Shown here piece by piece: positions 1 to 8,602 of a stretch of DNA of 64,000 nt. Under the pieces are notes generated by a model. The model was not told where the DNA came from and ran no database searches. It saw only the letters and a program-made list of their open reading frames with translations. Source of the DNA: Streptomyces sp. MUM 178J (GTDB lineage: Bacteria > Actinomycetota > Actinomycetes > Streptomycetales > Streptomycetaceae); NCBI RefSeq assembly GCF_022414575.1, contig NZ_JADWYQ010000006.1, forward strand, positions 1-64,000. The letters are read 5' to 3'. The stretch's first letter is position 1, and every line of letters starts with the position of its first letter. The position numbers and the translations under genes are program-made.

Positions 1-1337
1 GGGCCGGGCAGTCCGTGCGCCGCCTCGTCGGCGACGGTGCGCACCGCGTGCTCGACGCGCTGGCGCGCGGTGAGCTCCTCCTCCGCCGGGGCCGCGGAGT
101 CCGGCTGCGCCCCGAGCCCCGGTGTGCGCAGCCGCTCGTACCAGCGCCACAGCCGCAGCCAGGGCGACCCGCAGGCCCGGACGGCGTTCCTGCGCCACTC
201 GCGCTCCGCCGCCTCGCCCGCGGCGGCGGCCCCGACCGCCTCGGCGAGCCTGGCCGAGAACTCGTCACGCGCCCGCTCGCTCAGCCCGGTCCGGCCTTCG
301 GCGACGTACTCCCGCCGCAGCCGTGCGGCGGTCGCGTCCACATCGGCGGCGATCCGTCGCTCGGCCGCGGTCCGCTCCTGCACAAAGCGGCCCAGCTGTT
401 CGCGCAGCTCCGCCACGCCCTCGCCGGTGAGTGCGGAGACGGCGTGCACGGCCGCGCCCGGCTCGCCGTGTTCGCCCAGGGCGATCCCGTCCTCGTCGAG
501 GAGCCGGCGCAGATCGTCGAGGACCTGCGGGGCGGCGTCCCCGGGGAGCCGGTCGATCTGGTTGAGCACCACGAACGTGACCTCGGCATGCCCCGCCAGC
601 GGCCGCAGGTACCGCTCGTGGAGCGCCGCGTCCGCGTACTTCTCCGGATCGACGACCCAGATCACCGCGTCCACCAGCGCCAGCACCCGGTCCACCTGCG
701 CCCGGTGTCCGACCAGAGCCGAATCGTGGTCGGGCAGGTCGACGAGGACGAGGCCGTGCAGCTGCTCGTCGCCGTCGCCGCCCGCCAGCGGCCTGCGGCG
801 CTGCCGCCCGGGGATGGCGAGCCGGTCGAGCAGCCCGGCGGCGCCGTCGGACCAGGTGCAGGCGATGGGGGCCCCGGTGGTCGGTCTGCGCAGCCCGGTC
901 TCCGAGATGGGCACCCCGGCAAGCGCGTTGAACAGCGTGGACTTGCCGCTTCCGGTCGCCCCCGCGACCGCGACGACGGTGTGGCGTGCGGAGAGCCGCT
1001 GCCGGGCTGCCGCCTCGTCGAGGACGCGTCCGGCCTCGGCGAGCGTGCCGCCGTCCAGCCGCGTCCTGGAGAGTCCGACCAGTTCACGCAGGGCGTCCAG
1101 GCGTGTCTTCAGGGGCCCGGCGTACGTTCCCCCGATGGGCTCGTGCTCGGCGTCCGGGGCGTCCCGCCCCGTCTCCGGCCGTCCGGCCGTGACGCGTCGT
1201 GCGATCACTCCGTCGTCCCAGCACCCCTCCTCGCCCTCCTCCCTCTCCTCGCTCTCCTCCCTCGGCGCGTTGTCGTTCTCGCCCCCCTTGCCCTCGACGC
1301 CCTCTGCGCCCTCTGCGCCCTCGACGGCGGCGGTCAT
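1..1337 (-). CDS. Dynamin-like/Era-type GTPase, C-terminal part beyond the window
   Basis: The minus-strand frame starts at ATG 1337 and is still open at base 1, so about 445 residues are visible and the 3' end is missing. A P-loop GATGSGKST lies near residues 125-133, followed by a DLPDHD G3-like motif and an NQID G4 motif, which together identify a P-loop GTPase of the YfjP/dynamin-like type. The first 40 residues are acidic and repetitive (EGAEGAEG, EEREEGEEG). The start is supported by AAGGAGAGG upstream, which lies inside the end of the preceding gene; only 5 bases separate the two genes, so they are cotranscribed. Function is inferred: this family is thought to act in membrane or cell-envelope remodelling, possibly as a heteromeric pair with its neighbour. 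Confidence 0.85.
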   Translation of the reverse strand, partial: MTAAVEGAEGAEGVEGKGGENDNAPREESEEREEGEEGCWDDGVIARRVTAGRPETGRDAPDAEHEPIGGTYAGPLKTRLDALRELVGLSRTRLDGGTLAEAGRVLDEAAARQRLSARHTVVAVAGATGSGKSTLFNALAGVPISETGLRRPTTGAPIACTWSDGAAGLLDRLAIPGRQRRRPLAGGDGDEQLHGLVLVDLPDHDSALVGHRAQVDRVLALVDAVIWVVDPEKYADAALHERYLRPLAGHAEVTFVVLNQIDRLPGDAAPQVLDDLRRLLDEDGIALGEHGEPGAAVHAVSALTGEGVAELREQLGRFVQERTAAERRIAADVDATAARLRREYVAEGRTGLSERARDEFSARLAEAVGAAAAGEAAEREWRRNAVRACGSPWLRLWRWYERLRTPGLGAQPDSAAPAEEELTARQRVEHAVRTVADEAAHGLPG

Positions 1338-1342
1338 GGCGG

Positions 1343-2953
1343 TCACCTCTCCTTCTGCAGTAGGGACAGCGCGGCGATCAGCTCGGCCTGCGGCTCCGGG
1401 GTCATGTCGAGCGCGTCGAGCGGCGCGAGGCGGCGGTCGCGTTCGCCGTGCAGTACGCGGTCGATATACGTCGTCGTCAGCTCGCCGCCCTTGTCGCGCA
1501 GCCGCAGCGCGATCTGGGCCCCGGCCCGCTCGGCGAGCTGCTCGCCCGCGGCGCGGGCCCTGCGCCCGCCGAGCAGGGCGGCGGCCAGCAGCGCGGCGAC
1601 GGTCTCGGGGTCGGGCGCGGCGCCGCGCTCCAGGGTGCGGAGCTCCTCCTCGGCGAGCTCCTCCAGCACGCGCCGCCAGCGGCGTACGTCGATGCCGATC
1701 CGCTCGGCGGCCTCCGGGTCCAGCCGGCCCCGGGACCCGGCGCGCAGCACGGCGCGCGCGGCCGGTTCGCGCCGCCATGCCTCGTGCACCCGCTCCTCTG
1801 CGGCGGCGACGGCGCACTGGAGCAGCGCGGCGAGGCCTGCGACGAGGGAGTCCAGCAGCTCCGCCGGGGAGCTGTCGCGGGGGAAGCCCCGCCATCGGGT
1901 GCGGGCGTCCCCGGAGAGCACGACCCCCTCCGCCAGCCGCGCCAGGACGCGCTCCCGCTCCCTGGCGTACACGTCCTCGACGGCGGCAGTCAGTCGCACG
2001 GCGGCGGCGTACTGGGCGGCGGCGGCCCCGGCCAGCTCCGGCATCCGGACGCCGAGCGAGTCGATGACGCCGTTGGCCGTGCGCGCCACGGCCTGCTGCC
2101 GGGCCGCGGGGTCCTGCGCCCGGTGCGCGAGCCAGGAGAGCAGCGGGGCGACCGCGGTGTGCGGCAGCAGCCCGCTGCCGCCGCCCGCGGACTCGGGCAG
2201 CTCGGGGACGGTGAACCGGGGCACGTCCCCCAGCCCGGCCTTGGTCAGCAGCGCCGCGTACCGTCGGGAGACATCCTCGATGACCTGGTGCGGCACCCGG
2301 TCGAGCACGGTCACCAGCGTGGCGTCGTACTCCTTCGCCGTACGCAGCAGATGCCAGGGCACGGCGTCCGCGTAGCGCGCGGCGGTGGTCACCATCACCC
2401 ATACATCGGCGGCGCACATCAACTCGGCGGCCAGCAGCCGGTTCTCGACCACGAGGGAGTCGATGTCGGGGGCGTCGAGCAGCGCGAGCCCGCGGGGAAG
2501 GGCGCCTGCGGCCTCGATCCGCAGCGTCCGCTGTCCGGCGGCGCCGCCCCTCTTCCCGTCGTCGCCGTCCTGCTGCGGCGCCCATACACGTGTGAGCTGC
2601 GGCAGCACCCGCGCCGCCGCGAACCAGCCGTGGTCGTCGGGGTGGCAGACCAGCACCGGCGTCCGCGTGGTGGGTCTGAGCACCCCGGCCTCGCTGACGC
2701 ACCGCCCGACAAGGGAGTTGACGAGCGTCGACTTCCCCGCGCCGGTGGATCCGCCGACGACCGCGAGCAACGGCGCTTCCGGCTCTCTGAGCCGGGGCAC
2801 GAGATAGTCGTCGAGTTGCGCGAGAAGCTCGGCGCGGGTCTGTCGGGCACGTGGAGCACCGGGAAGGGGCAGAGGAAGACGCACAGCGGCGACACGGTCG
2901 CGCAGGGCGGAGAGTGCGTCGATCAGCTGAGGCCGTGCATCCAAGGTCACCAC
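1343..2953 (-). CDS. Dynamin-family GTPase (partner of the downstream GTPase)
   Basis: A 536-residue protein with a P-loop [10 protein letters not shown] at residues 67-76 and a G3 segment [10 protein letters not shown] further on, which places it among bacterial dynamin-like GTPases. The C-terminal half is helix-rich with many Ala and Arg residues and has no signal peptide. The open frame extends upstream to 3109, but residues before VTLDARPQ look like leader sequence. Streptomyces relatives, from memory, begin MVTLD..RPQ, so GTG at 2953 is the preferred start; no clear ribosome site is visible there. It is the first gene of a two-gene unit with the GTPase at 1-1337. Exact cellular role is not known to me; tandem dynamin-like pairs are usually linked to membrane remodelling. 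Confidence 0.82.
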   Translation of the reverse strand: MVTLDARPQLIDALSALRDRVAAVRLPLPLPGAPRARQTRAELLAQLDDYLVPRLREPEAPLLAVVGGSTGAGKSTLVNSLVGRCVSEAGVLRPTTRTPVLVCHPDDHGWFAAARVLPQLTRVWAPQQDGDDGKRGGAAGQRTLRIEAAGALPRGLALLDAPDIDSLVVENRLLAAELMCAADVWVMVTTAARYADAVPWHLLRTAKEYDATLVTVLDRVPHQVIEDVSRRYAALLTKAGLGDVPRFTVPELPESAGGGSGLLPHTAVAPLLSWLAHRAQDPAARQQAVARTANGVIDSLGVRMPELAGAAAAQYAAAVRLTAAVEDVYARERERVLARLAEGVVLSGDARTRWRGFPRDSSPAELLDSLVAGLAALLQCAVAAAEERVHEAWRREPAARAVLRAGSRGRLDPEAAERIGIDVRRWRRVLEELAEEELRTLERGAAPDPETVAALLAAALLGGRRARAAGEQLAERAGAQIALRLRDKGGELTTTYIDRVLHGERDRRLAPLDALDMTPEPQAELIAALSLLQKER

Positions 2954-3261
2954 ATGCGAAGAATGCCCAATTTTGGGGGATATTTGAAGCGTATGAGCAT
3001 CTCTGCGCGCCGACCGGACACCCGGAACAGACGGGATGAGTGGGGCGCAGGCATAACGAGTAGACAACACCCGCGACGTGAGACGTGAAAAGCGCTGCGT
3101 GAATCGCACCTGCCTGCGATTATCGGGTTCGCTTCACCGAACCTCCACATCGCGCCATACAGGCGAAGCAACCGGGCCAAGGCCTCCGGAGCCCTATCCT
3201 TGTCCCCGGCAAAGGTCACGGACCACCCACCAGGGGCTCCAGGCCACCGAGGCCACCACCG
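2954..3261. other. Intergenic region upstream of the GTPase pair and the tRNA gene
   Basis: About 308 bases with no convincing gene. It must hold the minus-strand promoter of the dynamin-like genes and the plus-strand promoter of the tRNA. A short repeated ACGTGA element occurs around 3075-3090. I could not fix -10/-35 hexamers with confidence. Confidence 0.5.
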
Positions 3262-3334
3262 GCCCCCGTAGCTCAGTGGATAGAGCAGGCGCCTTCTAAG
3301 CGCTTGGCCGCAGGTTCGAGTCCTGCCGGGGGCG
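3262..3334 (+). tRNA. tRNA-Arg, anticodon TCT
   Basis: A 73-base cloverleaf: acceptor stem GCCCCCG (3262-3268) pairs with CGGGGGC (3327-3333); the anticodon stem GGCGC/GCGCT closes a CTTCTAA loop with anticodon TCT at 3295-3297; the T arm is GCAGG-TTCGAGT-CCTGC. The discriminator base is G3334 and CCA is not encoded. It reads AGA, a rare codon in such high-GC genomes. Confidence 0.97.
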
Positions 3335-3352
3335 CACAGCGCGCACCACCCG

Positions 3353-3379
3353 AAGGCCCTCCGCCCAGGAGGGCCTTTT
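3353..3379 (+). terminator. Rho-independent terminator of tRNA-Arg
   Basis: A perfect 10-bp stem AAGGCCCTCC/GGAGGGCCTT (3353-3362 and 3368-3377) with a 5-base loop is followed by a short T run. It sits 19 bases after the tRNA. Confidence 0.9.
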
Positions 3380-3729
3380 CGCTGCTCAGGGGCAACCTAG
3401 CGGGAGCCGCGTCGGGCGCGCGTAAGCGTCGGGCCCTCCCCTTCGGATCTCGGTGACGGCCCGACGCCGTCCGGCCGCCACCGGGTCGCTGCGGGTGACC
3501 ACGGTGGATGCGCGGTGGCGTCACCGCCCGCCGGGGGTACGGGTTCCGCGCCGATCGTCGCGCACCGGCCCTCCCCCGCCGGCGGCCGGCGGGGCACGGT
3601 GCGCAGCGAGATCGTCGGCATCGCCCACTCGGACCACGACGCGCTCCGACCCAGCCGCCAGGGCGGGAGCCCCCCAACCCTCCCTCCCCGCGTGCCACGC
3701 CCGCCGCGCACCCGTCAGAGGGGCATCCC
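3380..3729. other. Intergenic region between the tRNA terminator and the anti-sigma gene
   Basis: About 350 bases without a convincing gene; short open frames here lack a ribosome site and codon bias. It contains a perfect 9-bp hairpin CCCCGCCGG/CCGGCGGGG at 3574-3594 with a 3-base loop, which could end transcripts of the sigma/anti-sigma operon arriving from the right, although no T run follows. Confidence 0.5.
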
Positions 3730-4458
3730 TCAGACGGGCACCGAGACATAGCGCGTGCCCGCCTCGTTCTCGACCACGACCTCCCGGATGTCGGACGGCG
3801 CGACCGCCGCCGAGCCGTCGAGGTTGACGCCCTTGCCCGCGCCGTTCTCATGGGAACCGACCACCCAGCCGCCCGCCGTCGTGCGGACCCCGTCCTTGGA
3901 GACCACGATCAGCCGGCAGCGCTCCCCCGAGGGAATGCCGCTGACCGAGGCATTGACCCGCACCCAGGCCGTGGCCGGAGTGACCTCGACCGCCATCCGG
4001 ACCCCGGTGACGGGATCGGTCGCCGAGGCCGTCTTCACCCCGGGCGGCGGGGTCGCCGGAGCGGTCGCACTCCCGGTCCCCGTCGGCACGGGCGGGCGGG
4101 CGACGTTCGCAGGGCCGTCGTCGCCGGTGCGGGTGCCCAGCCAGAACACGGCGGCCAGCGACGCCGCCGCGGCCAGACCGGCGACGGCCCAACGGCGCTG
4201 GGCAACGCCGGTGCGCTCGGCGCGCATCTGGCGCATGGTGCGCTGGAGCAGCAGATCGCCGCCGGGCGGCGGGCCGTCCAGAAACGCCTCTTCCGGCACC
4301 TCGCCGAGAGCGGCCTCCATCTCGCGCAGCTCGGCCAGCTCCTTTCTGCACCGCTCGCAGTCCGCCAGGTGCGTCTGCAGCGCCCCTGCGTCCGCCTCGT
4401 CGAGCACACCGAGGACGTAGGCGCCGAGCAGCTCGTCGTCGTGCTGTCGCATGGTCAT
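3730..4458 (-). CDS. RskA-like anti-sigma factor, membrane-anchored, zinc-binding
   Basis: A 242-residue protein. The N-terminal cytoplasmic domain carries the HxxxCxxC signature of ZAS/zf-HC2 anti-sigma factors (His30, Cys34, Cys37). One membrane helix spans residues 91-108, and a Pro/Thr-rich linker leads to an extracytoplasmic domain resembling the RskA C-terminal domain. The start is ATG 4458, placed 7 bases after GGAGG. Its ATG overlaps the sigma factor stop codon (ATGA), so the two are translationally coupled. It should hold the ECF sigma factor inactive until a signal triggers release, typically by regulated proteolysis (family knowledge). The signal is not evident from the sequence. 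Confidence 0.9.
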   Translation of the reverse strand: MTMRQHDDELLGAYVLGVLDEADAGALQTHLADCERCRKELAELREMEAALGEVPEEAFLDGPPPGGDLLLQRTMRQMRAERTGVAQRRWAVAGLAAAASLAAVFWLGTRTGDDGPANVARPPVPTGTGSATAPATPPPGVKTASATDPVTGVRMAVEVTPATAWVRVNASVSGIPSGERCRLIVVSKDGVRTTAGGWVVGSHENGAGKGVNLDGSAAVAPSDIREVVVENEAGTRYVSVPV

Positions 4459-5072
4459 GCCGCCACCTCCTGCAGCTTGGCCCGACCGCCGGTCTTTCCG
4501 GACTTCCTTGACTTCTTCGAGGACTTCTTCGAACCGCCCGGTCCTGCGGGACTGTTCGCATAGGCGTCGCGCAGCGCCTTGAGCGCATAGTGGGAACGGG
4601 ACTTGACCGTTCCGGCCGGGATGCCGAGCGCCTGGGCCGTCTCGGCCACGGTGTGCTCCCGGAAGTACAGCTCCACCAGCACATCCCGGTGCTCCGCGGT
4701 CAGCTGGTCCAGGGCGCCCAGCACCGCCATCGAGTCGACGACGGCCTCGGCGTGGTCCTCGGCGACCGGCCCGGTCGTCGGGGACTCGGCGACCTCGGCG
4801 GGCCGCGCCGCCTTGGCGCGGTACCGGTCGGTGACGATGTTGCGGGCCACGGTCAGCAGCCAGCCGCGTACCGAGCCCTTGCCGTTGACCAGGGACTCGG
4901 AGTGCCGCCAGGCACGGATCAGGGTCTCCTGGACCACGTCCTCCGCGGCCCCCCGGTCTCCCGTCAGCCGGGTCGCATACGCGAGCAGCGCATTGCCGTG
5001 TTCCTCGTACAACGATCTGATCAGCGCCTCGTCCGTCGAGCTCCGCCGACCGCGGGACCATAGTCCAGCCAT
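4455..5072 (-). CDS. ECF RNA polymerase sigma factor (SigK-like group)
   Basis: A 205-residue sigma-70 family protein with region 2 at about residues 25-85 (AAEDVVQETLIRAWRH) and region 4 at about 115-170 (AETAQALGIPAGTVKSRSHYA, helix-turn-helix). The open frame reaches upstream to 5159, but ATG 5072 gives MAGLW, has GGAG upstream and matches usual ECF length. The C-terminus carries an unusual tail after residue 178 with nine Lys/Arg between residues 182 and 198 (SKKSSKKSRKSGK). The downstream anti-sigma gene overlaps by 4 bases. It should direct RNA polymerase to a stress or envelope regulon, including probably its own promoter; I could not find a matching promoter pair upstream. Confidence 0.92.
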   Translation of the reverse strand: MAGLWSRGRRSSTDEALIRSLYEEHGNALLAYATRLTGDRGAAEDVVQETLIRAWRHSESLVNGKGSVRGWLLTVARNIVTDRYRAKAARPAEVAESPTTGPVAEDHAEAVVDSMAVLGALDQLTAEHRDVLVELYFREHTVAETAQALGIPAGTVKSRSHYALKALRDAYANSPAGPGGSKKSSKKSRKSGKTGGRAKLQEVAA

Positions 5073-5244
5073 CCGCCCCACTCCGTCCTCTCCCCTTGCT
5101 GCGACGTGGCGGACACGCGCGGGAGACCTCCAACGGTTCACGTGAGCTGTGTCACGCATGCCGGGGGGCGGGGGTCAGCAGCAGCGTCCGCCGTTCAGCC
5201 GTGCCGGGGCGGCCCGGCGCGTCAACACGGGGCAGGGGCCCCGG

Positions 5245-5727
5245 CTATGACAGCGAGGCGGCCACCAGCAGCCCGAACGCCGCGAGGATCAGCAGCGTAC
5301 GGACACGATGCAGCCGGTTCCATCGGTCCTCGAACGCGGTGCGCACCTCGCTGTCGGGGATGGGGGGCGCGGCCGTCTCGGACGCGGCCAGCGCATTGTT
5401 CAGCGGGATGTTCCCGGCGATCGTCACCAGATGGTTGAGTACCGCGCAGACCAGCCCGGAGAGGATCAGCCACCGCTGTGCGTCCGACCGCCCCTCGACC
5501 GGAACGGCGAGGGCGGCCGAGGGGAAGGCGACGAGCCCGCCGAAGACGAGGAGGAAGACAAGGCGCGGGACGTCCTCGTTGATGCGGCGCATGGCGGAGA
5601 CGAACTGCTGGTCCGGCAGCCGCGCCAGAGCGGGCATGATTCCCGTCAGAAAGATCAGCATGAACCCGGCGTACAGGCCGGCGGACACCACGGCGAGTGC
5701 GAGCAGCAAGGTCGGCATGGCGTACAT
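5245..5727 (-). CDS. DUF1772-type small integral membrane protein
   Basis: A protein of about 160 residues with four hydrophobic segments (near residues 5-30, 55-80, 90-115 and the last 20 residues). The segment GIMPALARLPDQQFVSAMRRIN between the first two helices resembles DUF1772, a family that includes anthrone-oxygenase-like proteins. ATG 5727 is chosen because the helix begins there; ATG 5718 is an alternative, and upstream in-frame sequence is Gly/Pro-rich and non-coding in appearance. GGAGGGAGA lies somewhat far upstream. No substrate can be named. It stands alone between the sigma operon and the VWA lipoprotein. Confidence 0.7.
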   Translation of the reverse strand: MYAMPTLLLALAVVSAGLYAGFMLIFLTGIMPALARLPDQQFVSAMRRINEDVPRLVFLLVFGGLVAFPSAALAVPVEGRSDAQRWLILSGLVCAVLNHLVTIAGNIPLNNALAASETAAPPIPDSEVRTAFEDRWNRLHRVRTLLILAAFGLLVAASLS

Positions 5728-5925
5728 GATGCTGCGGGGCGCGTCTCCCTCCGGACTCCCCCCTCCCCCACCCGCCCCTTCCCGTAACGGATGCTCCGCC
5801 CCCCACAGGCGCCCCAGCGGGCTGGATCCTCCAGCCTCGCCGGCGATCGGGCCGCGCACAAGCCCAGCCGGCGATCGAGCCGCGGCGTCTGTGGGGTGGG
5901 GAGCCCCGGGATGGCCGGCGGCGCG

Positions 5926-7548
5926 TCAGTCGCGCAGCCCCCGCGCGCGGTCGATGGCGTCCGCCAGCTCCGACACCGCGCCGTCCTCCGTCGTCGCCGC
6001 CAGTTTCCTGGCGTGACCCGCCAGGCCGCGCAGGCCGGGCGCGCCAGGGAGGGAGCCGTCCCTCAGCGACTCGGCGAAGTACGCGGCCACCGCCGTGACC
6101 TGAAGCCTCGGGGAAACGTCCCCGCGCCACAGGGACGGGGCGATCGCGTCCGTCTCGATGGAGCCCGACCGCTCGTGCGGGGCGCGGGTCTTCGGGTCGA
6201 GCCAGCGTACGGTGGCCGTCGCGACATGGCCGCGCGCGCCCTCCCGGAGCCGTACGGCGTACAGGGCGGTCACGGTGTGGCCGGGGCCGATCTCCCCGCC
6301 GTCCACCCGGTCGTCGCGGAAGTCCTCGTCCTCGACCGCGCGGTTCTCGTAGCCGATGAGCTTGAACTGCCGTACCGTCTGCGGGTCGAAGGCCACCTGC
6401 GCCTTGGCGTCGCGCGCCCGGAGTTCCAGATTGCGGGGGAGCTGGTCGACAAAGACCTTCCGCGCCTCGTCCTCGGTTGAGACGTACGTCGTGTGGCCGT
6501 CCCCCTTGTCGGCGAGCCGCTCCATCAGCGCGTCGCCGTACCGACTGCCGACGCCCACGCCGAAGAGGGTGATCCCGAACTCGCTGCGGGCGTCGTCGAT
6601 CCGGTCCAGGATGGCGTCCGCCTCGGTCTCGCCGGTGTTGGCCAGCGCGTCGGAGAGCAGCACCACGCGATTGGTCGCCCCGCTCCTGCGGCCCTTGACG
6701 GCCACGTCGTATCCGGTGGTCACACCCGCCTCCACATTGGTGGAGTCCCTCGCCTCCAGACGGTCCACCGCCCGGTGGACGCGGTCGCGGTGTGCCCCGA
6801 GCCGGGTCATCGGCAGCCGGGTCTCGGCCTCTTTGCTGAACGTGACGACGGCGATCGAGTCGTCGTCGCGGAGTTCGTCGGTCAGGATGCCGAGGGACTT
6901 CTTGACGAGGTCGAGGCGGCCGGGCTCGGACATGGAGCCGGAGACGTCGATGACGAACGTCAAGGCGGCGGGCGGACGTTCACCTGTCCGTTCAGAGGTA
7001 CCTGTGGCGAGGCCCACCCGTACCAGTGACCATTCCCCATCGCCCGTGTCACTCTTTATCTCGCCCTCGACCTCCCCCTCGACGCCGGACGGGTCGGTGC
7101 GCGCGCCGTCGACCGACACCGAGAAGCCGTTCCCCCCGGGCTTGGGGTAGTCCTGCCGGAAGCTGTTGACGAACTCCTCCGGGCGTATGTCCTCCGGCCT
7201 GGGCAGCCGTCCGTCCTTCAGGGTGCGGCGGGCGTAGCCGTAGGAGGCGGTGTCCACGTCCAGCGCGAACGTCGACAGATAGTCGGCCGGCGGCCTGGAC
7301 CGTTCCGGCTCGGCGAACTCCTCGTCCCTGCTCTTCCCGTCTTCCGGCCCCGCGGGCGCCGGGGCGCCGCCCCCGCCGTCCGGGGCGACGAGCCCGGGGC
7401 CGGGCCGCGCGTCGTCGGCGGAGGCGCGCTCCGGGCGGCCGCCTCCATCGCTGCACCCCGCGGTCATCAGCACACCTCCCGCCAGCAGCGCCGCCAGCGC
7501 CCCCCTGTATGTCCTCGCGGTCCACGCGCTCCGTGCGCAGAGTGTCAT
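5926..7548 (-). CDS. YfbK-type von Willebrand factor A domain lipoprotein
   Basis: A 540-residue exported protein. Its signal peptide ends in a lipobox LMTAGC, with Cys32 as the lipid-modified residue. After a low-complexity linker, residues about 85-150 match the YfbK N-terminal von Willebrand-associated region (DYLSTFALDVDTASYGYARR), then a VWA domain follows with MIDAS motif DVSGS at about 201-205, and the C-terminal 180 residues resemble DUF3520. The start ATG 7548 precedes MTLCARSA; upstream in-frame sequence lacks signal features. A surface-anchored metal-dependent adhesion or protein-interaction role is expected from the fold; no specific partner is known. It is divergent from the HTH gene at 7768. 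Confidence 0.88.
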   Translation of the reverse strand: MTLCARSAWTARTYRGALAALLAGGVLMTAGCSDGGGRPERASADDARPGPGLVAPDGGGGAPAPAGPEDGKSRDEEFAEPERSRPPADYLSTFALDVDTASYGYARRTLKDGRLPRPEDIRPEEFVNSFRQDYPKPGGNGFSVSVDGARTDPSGVEGEVEGEIKSDTGDGEWSLVRVGLATGTSERTGERPPAALTFVIDVSGSMSEPGRLDLVKKSLGILTDELRDDDSIAVVTFSKEAETRLPMTRLGAHRDRVHRAVDRLEARDSTNVEAGVTTGYDVAVKGRRSGATNRVVLLSDALANTGETEADAILDRIDDARSEFGITLFGVGVGSRYGDALMERLADKGDGHTTYVSTEDEARKVFVDQLPRNLELRARDAKAQVAFDPQTVRQFKLIGYENRAVEDEDFRDDRVDGGEIGPGHTVTALYAVRLREGARGHVATATVRWLDPKTRAPHERSGSIETDAIAPSLWRGDVSPRLQVTAVAAYFAESLRDGSLPGAPGLRGLAGHARKLAATTEDGAVSELADAIDRARGLRD

Positions 7549-7767
7549 CCGGGCCCCCTGAGTCGTCGGCACTTGTGAATGTGACGCTCGGCTCGGCGGG
7601 CCGGAGCCGACGAAGGTGTTGCGGAAGAATCTCAATGCGGCAACGGAGGCCCCTCGTTGACGGTTCTGGCAAGGACTCGCCACTGCCTGATCAGGCTATT
7701 GTCACCATACGCAGCCATGTGAGTACATGGAGTGGCGGCGGTGGATAGATGCAAGGGGGTGATCGCC

Positions 7768-8499
7768 GTGTCGGCAATTCCGGGCTCCGTGCTCGGCGGC
7801 GGCGTCAGCGTGGGCGTCAGCGGCGGCGACGTAAGGGAGATGTCTCAGTTCGTCCTGCGGGACGCGCCGGGCAGGCAGGTCCGCGGGGTGGCTCAGGTGC
7901 GGGCCGCACTCGGCAGACTGGTGCGTTCGGCCCGGCGCGAGCTGCTGAGCTTTGACGATCCCAGCGGGGCGCTGGGGCACGGCATCCCAGAGCCGTTTCT
8001 GGAGTTCGCCGCGTCCTGTGTGCAGACGGCCGGGGACCAGATCCCGGTGGTCCGGCGGGTCGCTCCGCGCCACGGTCTGGCCCACCTCCCCGCGCCCTGG
8101 CTGTGTCCGGGCGAGGCTCGGGTGACGGACTCCATTCCGTTCAAGCTGCTCGTCGCCGACCGCTCGATCGCCGCCGTCCCTCTCGATCTCGAACTGCACT
8201 ACCACGGCGTACTGCTGATCCGTGACCCGGTCGTCGTACATGCCCTGGTCCGGGTGCACCGGGCCTGGTGGGAGTGCGGAGACGCGGTGACGGACCAGGT
8301 CGAGCCCACCGGCCCGCCGTCCCATCTCCAGCCGGTGCTGCACGCGCTGCTGGCCGGTCTTACCGACGAGACCGCGGCGACCCGGCTCGGCATGTCGGGG
8401 CGCACCTACAGCCGCCGCGTCGGCGAACTGCTCACCGCCCTCGGCACGACCAGCCGCTTCCGCGCGGGAGCGGAAGCGGCGCGGCGCGGCTGGGTCTAG
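7768..8499 (+). CDS. Helix-turn-helix (LuxR-like C-terminal) transcriptional regulator
   Basis: A 243-residue protein with an N-terminal region of unknown fold and a C-terminal degenerate LuxR-type helix-turn-helix (TDETAATRLGMSGRTYSRRVGELLTALGTTSR) near residues 190-225. GTG 7768 is chosen over the upstream ATG 7732 because AAGGGGG sits at the right distance. The gene is divergent from the VWA lipoprotein. Target genes cannot be read from sequence. The middle part contains a segment like the phospholipase D-type N-terminal domain seen in Streptomyces TrmB/HTH regulators, but I am not sure of that. Confidence 0.78.
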   Translation: MSAIPGSVLGGGVSVGVSGGDVREMSQFVLRDAPGRQVRGVAQVRAALGRLVRSARRELLSFDDPSGALGHGIPEPFLEFAASCVQTAGDQIPVVRRVAPRHGLAHLPAPWLCPGEARVTDSIPFKLLVADRSIAAVPLDLELHYHGVLLIRDPVVVHALVRVHRAWWECGDAVTDQVEPTGPPSHLQPVLHALLAGLTDETAATRLGMSGRTYSRRVGELLTALGTTSRFRAGAEAARRGWV

Positions 8500-8522
8500 T
8501 GCCCCTCGCAGAGGGAGTGGAG

Positions 8523-8561
8523 GCGCGAGGCGGCCGCTTGTGGGGGGCGGCCGCCTCGCGC
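8523..8561. terminator. Bidirectional terminator between convergent genes
   Basis: A perfect 15-bp inverted repeat (8523-8537 with 8547-8561, arm GCGCGAGGCGGCCGC) with a 9-base loop lies between the HTH gene (ends 8499) and the ABC permease (ends 8603). It can fold in both directions; no strong T run is present. Confidence 0.8.
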
Positions 8562-8602
8562 AGGTCCGCACACCCGAAGGGGCGGGGTCCAAAAGACGAG
8601 CC

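Noticed and set aside
3262..3334. tRNA-Arg as an integration site
   Set aside because: No integrase or excisionase and no duplicated 3' tRNA fragment is visible within the window.
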